A stretch of 64,000 nt of DNA from Bog-756 sp963738545 (lineage in GTDB: Bacteria; Actinomycetota; Acidimicrobiia; Acidimicrobiales; RAAP-2): NCBI GenBank assembly GCA_963738545.1, contig CAVTXA010000009.1, positions 248,001 through 312,000 on the forward strand, written 5' to 3'. The position numbers and the translations under genes are program-made. The notes beneath the pieces were generated by a model. The model ran no database searches, was not told the origin of the DNA, and saw only the letters and a program-made list of their open reading frames with translations. Shown piece by piece: positions 43,786 through 50,805 of the stretch. Positions within the stretch are counted from its first letter, which is position 1, and every line of letters starts with the position of its first letter.

Positions 43786-44172
43786 TCAGGTCGCCTCGGA
43801 GAGCATGGCCGTGATCTGGGCCAGGTCGAAGTAGTCCCGCCAGGCGCAGATCTTCCCGTCACGGATCTCGAAGGTGCCCATGACCGGAAGGGGAGCGACG
43901 ACCTGGCCCACGGTGAAGGTGTCGATGCGCTCGGTCAGGACCACGTTGCCCGCCACGGCCAGGTGCAGGGTCTCGATGGTCATGCTCTCGCACATGCCGA
44001 AGAACCCCTCGATGAACGCCATGGTGGCGTCGATGCCCACGGCCGGGTCCAACGGGATGTTGTGGTAGACGACGTCCTCGGTGAAGTAGGGGCGTAGGGC
44101 CTCCGTGTCGCGCCCGTCGAAGACAGCGCAGAAGGCACGCACCACTCGCTCGGCTTCCTCTTCCGTTCCCAT
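43786..44172 (-). CDS. limonene-1,2-epoxide hydrolase-like protein
   Basis: A 128-residue NTF2-fold protein of the limonene-1,2-epoxide hydrolase family. All five residues of the known active site have counterparts: Y36 and N38 (VVYHNIP) for Y53/N55, R82 and D84 (LTERIDTF) for R99/D101, and D113 (WRDYFD) for D132. It should open an epoxide by activating water directly. GGAGG is six to seven bases before the ATG at 44172. It sits between the APH-like kinase and the SRPBCC gene on the same strand; the natural substrate is unknown. Confidence 0.8.
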   Translation of the reverse strand: MGTEEEAERVVRAFCAVFDGRDTEALRPYFTEDVVYHNIPLDPAVGIDATMAFIEGFFGMCESMTIETLHLAVAGNVVLTERIDTFTVGQVVAPLPVMGTFEIRDGKICAWRDYFDLAQITAMLSEAT

Positions 44173-44200
44173 CACGCACCTCCGACGTCGGGCGAAGGAC

Positions 44201-44686
44201 TCAGGGTAGCGAATCCCCGGCGGACGGGCCCGACTCGGCGGTCGACTTGAGCGCGGCCAGGGTCCGCTCCATCCCCTGGCGGGTGTAGTCGGCGTCATGG
44301 TCCACCCCGGTCGCCAGCCGTCCGAGGAGCCTCACCACCGCGCCCCGCCGATCGTCCCAGGTCTCGGTCACCCGACAGCCCCCAGCGGTGGGTTCGAACC
44401 GGTAGTGCCACTCGCTGCTCGGGAGCCCCAACACGGTGACACGGAAGCTGAACAGGCGTCCGGGGTCCGACGCCAGCACCCGTCCCGTCGTCGTCCAGGT
44501 CCGGGATCCGTTACGGTTCCTCCCCCGGAACGCCGCACCCGGATGGGCGCCGGTGGCGCCGCCGGTCCAGGTCGCCCCCTCGTTCTCGGGCGACCACTCG
44601 CCCATCCGGGTGATGTCCGAGACCATCGCCCACACCTGCTCGGCGGGCGCACCCACCGCTCGGGTCACGCTCACCGGCTCGGGCAC
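44201..44686 (-). CDS. SRPBCC-family (START-like) protein
   Basis: A ~161-residue helix-grip protein of the polyketide cyclase/dehydrase group. N-terminal SVTRAVGAPAEQVWAMVSDITRMGEWSPE is the typical first strand and helix pair; the sheet then includes GAAFRGRNRNG, FSFRVTVLG and CRVTETWDDRRG, ending in a long C-terminal helix. It binds hydrophobic ligands in a cavity. The GTG at 44686 follows GAGGGGGG closely; an ATG at 44743 would lengthen it. It is likely cotranscribed with the epoxide-hydrolase-like gene. Confidence 0.75.
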   Translation of the reverse strand: MPEPVSVTRAVGAPAEQVWAMVSDITRMGEWSPENEGATWTGGATGAHPGAAFRGRNRNGSRTWTTTGRVLASDPGRLFSFRVTVLGLPSSEWHYRFEPTAGGCRVTETWDDRRGAVVRLLGRLATGVDHDADYTRQGMERTLAALKSTAESGPSAGDSLP

Positions 44687-44778
44687 GGGACCCCCCTCTC
44701 CCCAACGGTCGGGTACACGGGGCCAGTGTGCCACGCCCTCCATCGGGGCCGCTCCCGGTGCGTGGACATCCGGCCCGG

Positions 44779-44784
44779 TAGAGT
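44779..44784 (+). promoter_or_regulatory. probable -10 box before the acyltransferase gene
   Basis: TAGAGT lies eight bases before the TTG at 44793, supporting that unusual start codon and a leaderless mRNA. Confidence 0.35.
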
Positions 44785-44792
44785 GACTCCGT

Positions 44793-46910
44793 TTGACCTA
44801 CTCCACGACAGCCAGTGGACCCCGGGGGGACGCCGCCGATCCGCCGGCCGGCCCGACCGGCGCCGACCGCCGCATCACGCCACTGGACGGTGTGCGCGGT
44901 GTGGCCATCCTGGCCATCATGGCCTACCACTCGGGTGTGCCCGGCATCGCCGTGGGCGGGTACTTCAGCCAGGACGCCTTCTTCGTGCTCTCGGGCCTGG
45001 TCATCACGTTGATCCTGCTCCGGGAGTGGCAGGGGACCCGGCAGATCCGACTCGGCAGGTTCTACGCCGGACGGATCCGACGCCTGCTGCCCGCCCTGTT
45101 CGTGATGTTGATCTCGGTGACCCTCTTCGTGAACTTCGTGGCGCCGCCGGGGCAGTACCCCGGCTACCGCCAGGATGCCCTCGCCGTCCTGGGCTACTTC
45201 AGCAACTGGCACTTCATCGCCACCGGCACCAACTACTTCGCCTTGAGCGCCGCGCCCTCGCTGCTGACCCACACCTGGTCGCTGGCCATCGAAGAGCAGT
45301 TCTACCTGGTCTGGCCGCTGATCCTCATGGCCGTGCTGGGGCTGTGCCGGGCGCACCGTCGAGCGGGTCTCTATGCAGTCTTCGCCGTGTCGATGGGCGG
45401 AGCCCTCCTGTCCACGGCGTGGATGGCCCGCCTCTACCGTTCGGGGTCCTCGTCGACCCGCCTGTACTACGGGACCGATACGCACGCTCAGTCGATCATG
45501 GTGGGCTGCGCCCTGGCCGCGCTGCTCACCCTGATCAGAGTCCACCGACACGACGACGCCCTGGTGCCGCTGGCCCGATCCTCCCGCGCCCTCGGCATCC
45601 TCTCGGGAGCGGGCGTGCTCGCCGCGGTGGCCCTCGGCTGGCAGTGGACGCACATGGGCAGTCGCGGTCCGGCGGCCTACGAGGGCGGCTTCCTCCTGGG
45701 TGCACTGCTGACAGCGATCGTGCTGGCCTCGGTGGCCTGCGCCCCGAAGGGTCCTCTGGCTGTCGTGCTGTCGTGGCCCGTGCTCACGTATCTCGGCACC
45801 ATCTCCTACGGCATGTACCTGTGGTACTTCCCCGTATTCCAGGTCATCGACGAAGCCCGGACCCACCGGACGGGCCTCAGCCTGTTCGCCATCCGGGTCG
45901 CCGCGGACATCGCCATCGCCACGGTCTCGTACTTCCTGGTCGAGCAGCCCATACGCCACGGCGGCCTGTTCCGCGCCCCCGGCACCCAGTGGGTCCCCCG
46001 AGTGCGGACGCTCGGGCTGCTGGCCTCGTCCCTGGCCGTCACCCTGGCCGTGGTCGTGGGGACGACCGCCGGTTCGTCGGCCTCGTTCGCCATCCCGGTG
46101 TCTGCCGCCCGGTCGTCCCTGATCCCGCCCCCGCCCCCCGGCGCAACCGTCACCAGGCTGCTGGTAGTGGGTGACTCCACGGCGCTGACCCTCGGGGCGG
46201 CGCTCCCCACCGTGGGCCGGGGCTGGGACGCCTCCATCGACGAAGAGGGCACCATCGGGTGCGGGGTGGCCATCGGCCCGCTCGTCTTGGACCACGGGGT
46301 GACCGGCCCGCCCGGTGCGCCCTGCGACAGTGCCACGCCGGCCAGCGCCCAGTGGCCAGCCCACCTCAAAGCCTTGGTGGACAGCGACCACCCCGATGTG
46401 GTGGCCCTCCTGGCCGGCCGCTGGGAGGTCACCGACCGGATCTACGACGGGCAGTGGACGAACATTCTGGCCCCGGCCTTCCAGCAGTACGTGCGGGACC
46501 AGCTCCGCCTGGCGGTCCAGATCGGGACGGCCTCGGGTGCGCACATGGTGCTGCTCACCGCGCCGTGTTACTCCAGTGGTGAGCAGCCCGACGGGTCACC
46601 GTGGCCCGAGGACGCTCCGGTCCGGGTCCAGGCCTACAACGAGCAGCTGTACAGGGTGGCCGCCGAGTTCCCATCCCAGGCCTCGGTGGTCAACCTTAAC
46701 GCCATGATGTGCCCCGGGGGAGCGTTCGAGTCGACCATCGACGGGGTGACCGTCCGGGCGCCCGACGGCGTCCACTTCCCGTACTTCCAGTTCGGCGATC
46801 CTGAGGCGTCGGCGCCCGACACGGTGACCCAGGTCAATGCCTTCGCCGCCTGGATCGGGCCCAAGCTCATGCCGTTGCTCGTGGCCGGGGCGGACACCTC
46901 GACCGACTGA
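44793..46910 (+). CDS. membrane O-acyltransferase (acyltransferase-3) with SGNH domain
   Basis: A 705-residue OafA/YrhL-like protein. The membrane part (~30-425, about ten or eleven helices) is an acyltransferase-3 domain with LDGVRGVAILAIMAYH (catalytic-type H46) and EEQFYLVWP (167-175). The extracytoplasmic part (~453-695) is an SGNH hydrolase-like domain with Ser462 in VVGDSTAL and the late Asp/His in APDGVHFP (D658, H661). Such proteins move acetyl or other acyl groups from cytoplasmic CoA to cell-surface glycans or lipids. It stands alone, divergent from the SRPBCC gene. TTG start. Confidence 0.85.
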   Translation: MTYSTTASGPRGDAADPPAGPTGADRRITPLDGVRGVAILAIMAYHSGVPGIAVGGYFSQDAFFVLSGLVITLILLREWQGTRQIRLGRFYAGRIRRLLPALFVMLISVTLFVNFVAPPGQYPGYRQDALAVLGYFSNWHFIATGTNYFALSAAPSLLTHTWSLAIEEQFYLVWPLILMAVLGLCRAHRRAGLYAVFAVSMGGALLSTAWMARLYRSGSSSTRLYYGTDTHAQSIMVGCALAALLTLIRVHRHDDALVPLARSSRALGILSGAGVLAAVALGWQWTHMGSRGPAAYEGGFLLGALLTAIVLASVACAPKGPLAVVLSWPVLTYLGTISYGMYLWYFPVFQVIDEARTHRTGLSLFAIRVAADIAIATVSYFLVEQPIRHGGLFRAPGTQWVPRVRTLGLLASSLAVTLAVVVGTTAGSSASFAIPVSAARSSLIPPPPPGATVTRLLVVGDSTALTLGAALPTVGRGWDASIDEEGTIGCGVAIGPLVLDHGVTGPPGAPCDSATPASAQWPAHLKALVDSDHPDVVALLAGRWEVTDRIYDGQWTNILAPAFQQYVRDQLRLAVQIGTASGAHMVLLTAPCYSSGEQPDGSPWPEDAPVRVQAYNEQLYRVAAEFPSQASVVNLNAMMCPGGAFESTIDGVTVRAPDGVHFPYFQFGDPEASAPDTVTQVNAFAAWIGPKLMPLLVAGADTSTD

Positions 46911-46960
46911 CGTCGCTCCGCCGCCGAGCGGTCGGGACCCAGGGCTCCCGTGACGGTGGT

Positions 46961-48865
46961 TCAATGACAGTGCTCGGCCGAGGGCGGTAGGTCGAGGGCC
47001 GGATTGCGGTCGAAGAACCCGACCGGGATCAGATGGAACCCGCAGTACTCGACGGGCATGACCGGCCAGTCCTCCGGACGAGGGGAGTGGCTGACCCCGA
47101 AGGTGTGCCACACCACGATGGGCGTGTCGACCAGGGGCCGGTCGGCGGCGGTCCACGCCGGCAGCCCGTCCCCGCCGGCGTGCTGGTTGGGGTAGTCGCC
47201 TGCCGCCCGCCGCTCATCGGGGGCATAGGGGGTCACCCACAGGTTGTGCCGGGCGAACCCGGCCCGCCTCCCGATGCTCGAGTCGGGCTGGGCCAGGAGG
47301 GTGGGTGTGGCGCCAGGGAGGAGTTTGTAGGCGACCGGCCGATCGAGGCCGTTGCGCATCGCCGGGTTCACGAACCGCCAATGGCGACCACTGGCCGCGT
47401 CCACGTCCCGCTGGGCCTCGGACTCACGCTCCAACCGCGTGGCGCGCTGGCGAAAGGCGTTGCCCCACGGATTGTCGCCGCCGCCCGGCACGGTCTCGAA
47501 GCAGACCTCGTAGACCTCGTTGACCGGTCCGTCGACCGTGAGGTCCAGGCGGGCACAGAACAGATGCTGGTGGAAAGGGGCGACCAACCCCGGCGCCACC
47601 ACCGACCCGAAGTCGGACGTCTGGCCCGGCGCCACGGCCTGGGTGGACATGATGCCGGTCAGCTTGACCTCGAGCTGGATGGTGCCGTCGAGATAGAAGT
47701 ACCAGTAGAAGCCGTACTCATAGTTGCCCACGGTGGCGATGGAGGACACCACGAGCCGCCGTGACCGTCGGACCTCGGTGTGGGCCGTGTTCATGTCCTG
47801 GTGCTTCCAGAGGATCCCATAGTCCTCCTCATGGATACATACGGCGTTCTCGATCACGTACGGCGTACCGTGCTCGCTGCAGAACACGGCGTCGAGGTAC
47901 GTGATCTCTCCGAGGCAGTCGCAGCCGAGGGTCAGCGAGTTGGCCATCCGGCCCAGCCCCCACTCGCCGACGTCGAAGGCGTTCTTCCATCCGTGCATGG
48001 GACCGGGATCGCCGTAGGGCACGACCATCTCGCTGACGGCGGCCCGGTGGAGGATGGGGCGCAGGCCCCCGTCGTCGTAGCCGATGCTGCGCAGGACGAG
48101 GCCTTCGAGGGGCTCCATGGCCACGCGCATGGTCCAGTGCTGCCAGGTGAGGAGGTTGCCTTCCAGGGTGAAGCTGGGACCCTCGGGCTGGACGATGTCC
48201 AGGGGACGGAGCCCGGTCCGCAGGGGCTGGTGGTCCTCGGGCCGATAGCTGCCCCGCTCCGGCGGCAGGGGCACCACCCCGAAGTCCTGAACCTCCAGGA
48301 CCTCGCCCCGGGCGGCATCCACGGTGGCCAGCACCCCTTCCACGGGACGCGCGTAGCCGTTGTCGGACGGCTCCTCCCGGTAGTACGAAAGACACCGGGC
48401 GATCCGACGGCCCTCCTCCTGCGGGTTCCCGAAGTTGCCGGTGGGCCACGGGTCGATCTGGACTTTCTCGAAATCGGTGATGCCGCGCCGGAGCATCGCT
48501 CCTTGCCACTCCTTGTTCTCGCGCAGGGCCAGGATGGCCCGATACGAGTCGTCGAAGAGCAGGGCCGGCCGGACCCCTGTGCGAGGCGTCCACTCGACGA
48601 TGGCGGCCGTGATGAGGTCGACGACCACCTCGACGAGGTCGGCCTCGGGCCCAGGGAGCAGGATCAGCCGGACCCTCCGGTTCACGGGGTCGCCGGGTCG
48701 ATGGGCCTCGACGGCCACCCGGCTGGGCTCGTCCAGGGTGACCCCGGCGAAGAGGACGCCGTCGGCCACCCGACCGCTCGCTCGGACCACCGAGACCGCC
48801 GTGCGGATCTCCTCGGCCTCGAGTGCGTCCAGGGGATGGGCGACGGTCGGGGCCACGTCAACCAC
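46961..48865 (-). CDS. copper amine oxidase (topaquinone-dependent primary-amine oxidase)
   Basis: A 634-residue enzyme oxidising primary amines to aldehydes with release of ammonia and H2O2. The topaquinone precursor is Y382 in TVGNYEYGF; copper ligands are H432 and H434 (FHQHLF) and a His near 587-593 (HTFGVSH); D325 in ITYLDAVF is the probable base. Two small N2/N3 domains occupy ~10-215. The GTG at 48865 is six bases after GGGGGGAGG, so I take it as the start, although the open frame extends far upstream through the ligase gene's antisense. No secretion signal is seen. A short frame with an even better ribosome site overlaps this start (see findings). Confidence 0.9.
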   Translation of the reverse strand: MVDVAPTVAHPLDALEAEEIRTAVSVVRASGRVADGVLFAGVTLDEPSRVAVEAHRPGDPVNRRVRLILLPGPEADLVEVVVDLITAAIVEWTPRTGVRPALLFDDSYRAILALRENKEWQGAMLRRGITDFEKVQIDPWPTGNFGNPQEEGRRIARCLSYYREEPSDNGYARPVEGVLATVDAARGEVLEVQDFGVVPLPPERGSYRPEDHQPLRTGLRPLDIVQPEGPSFTLEGNLLTWQHWTMRVAMEPLEGLVLRSIGYDDGGLRPILHRAAVSEMVVPYGDPGPMHGWKNAFDVGEWGLGRMANSLTLGCDCLGEITYLDAVFCSEHGTPYVIENAVCIHEEDYGILWKHQDMNTAHTEVRRSRRLVVSSIATVGNYEYGFYWYFYLDGTIQLEVKLTGIMSTQAVAPGQTSDFGSVVAPGLVAPFHQHLFCARLDLTVDGPVNEVYEVCFETVPGGGDNPWGNAFRQRATRLERESEAQRDVDAASGRHWRFVNPAMRNGLDRPVAYKLLPGATPTLLAQPDSSIGRRAGFARHNLWVTPYAPDERRAAGDYPNQHAGGDGLPAWTAADRPLVDTPIVVWHTFGVSHSPRPEDWPVMPVEYCGFHLIPVGFFDRNPALDLPPSAEHCH

Positions 48866-48932
48866 GGCCAGCCTCCCCCCGATGCGCCCGCCGCCTCCGC
48901 CCGCCCCCTGCTGGCCCGGTGACTCCCGGCAT
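48858..48932 (-). other. 24-codon frame overlapping the amine oxidase start
   Basis: ATG at 48932 with AAGGAG five bases upstream opens a 24-residue Arg/Gly-rich frame that stops at 48858, overlapping the GTG start of the oxidase by eight bases. It may be a coupling leader. Alternatively it is the true oxidase N-terminus, displaced by one extra G in the run of six G at 48880-48875; five G would join it to the oxidase frame. Confidence 0.35.
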
Positions 48933-48992
48933 GTGCTCTCCTTCGTTCCCCGCACCGAGGACGCGTTCCGGCACCCCTCCGAGCGGGGCCGG

Positions 48993-48998
48993 TAGTCT
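48993..48998 (+). promoter_or_regulatory. probable -10 box before the ligase gene
   Basis: TAGTCT ends eight bases before the ATG at 49007 with no ribosome site between. Confidence 0.4.
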
Positions 48999-49006
48999 CG
49001 GCGACG

Positions 49007-50524
49007 ATGACAGAACGTACCGCGGGTCCGGTGCGGGGGGTGACGGACCACGCCAGGGAGGGTCCTGATCGTCCCGCCATCATCGCCGGCGACACCGTGC
49101 GCACCTACGGCCAGCTGAACAACCGCTCCCTGCACCTGGCCTCGGTCCTGGCCGGGCTCGGGGCGGGTCCGGGCCGACCGGTGGCCGCCGTCCTGCCCAA
49201 CGGGGTCGAGATCTTCGAAGTGGCCACCGCAGCCTCCATGCTCGACGCGCCATTCCTCCCGGTCAACTGGCATCTCCGGGCCGACGAGCTCGCCTTCATC
49301 CTGAAGGACGCCGATGTGGCCGTGGTGGTGGGCCACGAGGCTATCGACGGGGAGCTCCACCGGGGCCTCGAGGGACTCGGGGTGCCGAGGCTGTCGGTCG
49401 GCCGGGACTACGAAGGGCGGCTGGCCGCTGCCGACCCCCTGCTCGGAGGTGACAGCGGCGGGAGTCCCGAGCTGATGTTCTACACGTCGGGCACCACGGC
49501 CCGGCCCAAGGGGGTCGTGCACGGCGCGCTGGCCGACCGCCAGGGCCGCAGCCGGGGGATGGAGGGACAGGTGGCCCTGTGGGGGTGGACCGAGAACGAC
49601 GTCTATGTGATGAGTGGACCCGCCTACCACGCCTCCCACCTGGGATGGTCCCTCTGCGCCCTCTTCGTGGGTGCGCTCACCGTCGTCAACGAGCAGTTCG
49701 AGGCCCGCGCCTGGCTGGGTGAGGTGGCCCGGCACCGGGGGACGCGGACCTTCATGGTGCCCGCCCATTTCATCAGGATCCTCGAGCTGTCCGAGAACGA
49801 GCGCTCCGGCATCGACGTGTCGAGCCTGCGCCTGGTGGTCCACGCTGCCGCACCCTGCCCGGTGGCGGTCAAGCAGCGGATGATGGAGGCCTTCCCGGGC
49901 GCCGAGATCCATGAGCTCTACGGGGCCAGCGAGGGGGGTGCGACCAAGATCTCGCCAGAAGAGTGGCTAGCCAAGCCGGGAAGTGTCGGCCGGCCGTGGC
50001 CCGGGGTGGAGATCAGGATTCTGGACGAGGCGGGCGGTGCCGTGGCCACCGGCCAGCCCGGCCTGGTCTACATCCGGCCGCCCGGGACCGTCCGGTTCCG
50101 CTACCGCAACGACGACGGGGCCACCGAGGAGGCCTGGCGTGACGACGCCTTCACCGTTGGGGACATCGGGTTCCTCGACGCCGACGGCTACCTCTTCATC
50201 ACCGACCGGGTGTCGGACATGGTCCTGTGGGGCGGCGTGAACATCGCCCCCCGGGAGATCGAAGAGGTGCTCTACAGCCACCCGGCGGTGGTCGACTGCG
50301 TCGTGTTCGGGGTGCCCGACGAGCGTGACGGGGAGCACCTGGAGGCCATGGTCCAGCTCCGGCACCCGGTGGCAACCGACGAGCTGGCCGAGTACCTCGC
50401 CGACCGGCTGGCCAAGTACAAGGTCCCCCGCCACTGGGAGGTGGTGGACGAGCTCCCACGCGATCACAACGGCAAGGTTCGCAAGCGGCTGCTCGGGCAG
50501 GCCCGCGCCTCGGAGCGGGGGTAG
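49007..50524 (+). CDS. acyl-CoA synthetase (AMP-forming, FadD-like)
   Basis: A 505-residue adenylate-forming CoA ligase. A3 FYTSGTTARPKG, substrate-pocket strand YVMSGPAYHASHLGW, A5 ELYGASEGG, A7 TVGDIGFLDADGYLFITDR, hinge WGGVNIAPREIEE, and A10 lysine in DHNGKVRKR. It heads a three-gene operon with a ferredoxin and a double-length acyl-CoA dehydrogenase. It activates an acid that the dehydrogenase presumably then oxidises. Stop TAG is four bases from the ferredoxin start. Confidence 0.9.
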   Translation: MTERTAGPVRGVTDHAREGPDRPAIIAGDTVRTYGQLNNRSLHLASVLAGLGAGPGRPVAAVLPNGVEIFEVATAASMLDAPFLPVNWHLRADELAFILKDADVAVVVGHEAIDGELHRGLEGLGVPRLSVGRDYEGRLAAADPLLGGDSGGSPELMFYTSGTTARPKGVVHGALADRQGRSRGMEGQVALWGWTENDVYVMSGPAYHASHLGWSLCALFVGALTVVNEQFEARAWLGEVARHRGTRTFMVPAHFIRILELSENERSGIDVSSLRLVVHAAAPCPVAVKQRMMEAFPGAEIHELYGASEGGATKISPEEWLAKPGSVGRPWPGVEIRILDEAGGAVATGQPGLVYIRPPGTVRFRYRNDDGATEEAWRDDAFTVGDIGFLDADGYLFITDRVSDMVLWGGVNIAPREIEEVLYSHPAVVDCVVFGVPDERDGEHLEAMVQLRHPVATDELAEYLADRLAKYKVPRHWEVVDELPRDHNGKVRKRLLGQARASERG

Positions 50525-50528
50525 GGGA

Positions 50529-50801
50529 GTGGCGCTCCGGGTCGTGATCGATCGAGAGCGGTGTGTAGGATCCGGCAACTGCCTCTACTGGGCCCCAGGG
50601 ACGTTCGACCTCGACGACGACGGGGTGTCGACAGTCATCGATCCGGACGGGGATGACGAGGACCGGATCCGGGTGGCGGTCGAGGGCTGCCCCACCCGGG
50701 CCATCTCCCTCGAGGACCGGGGCGGGCCCGGTGCGGACGCCGCCGAACCACGAGAAGAATGCGCACACGAAGCGGTGAACGACACCAGGAACGAAGGGTG
50801 A
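50529..50801 (+). CDS. 3Fe-4S-type ferredoxin
   Basis: A 90-residue ferredoxin. The cluster ligands are C12 and C18 (C-x5-C in RCVGSGNCLY) and C54 in VEGCPTRAI, i.e. three cysteines with the middle one replaced, as in actinobacterial ferredoxins that feed cytochromes P450. The C-terminal ~25 residues are acidic and disordered. No P450 or Rieske oxygenase is in this window; the neighbours are a CoA ligase and an acyl-CoA dehydrogenase, so its redox partner is unclear. GTG start, and the next gene begins four bases after its stop. Confidence 0.8.
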   Translation: MALRVVIDRERCVGSGNCLYWAPGTFDLDDDGVSTVIDPDGDDEDRIRVAVEGCPTRAISLEDRGGPGADAAEPREECAHEAVNDTRNEG

Positions 50802-50805
50802 CCCC

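Noticed and set aside
48866..49912. Upstream extension of the copper amine oxidase frame to 983 residues
   Set aside because: The extension runs antisense to the CoA ligase gene and has no domain; a GTG with GGGGGGAGG gives the normal family length.
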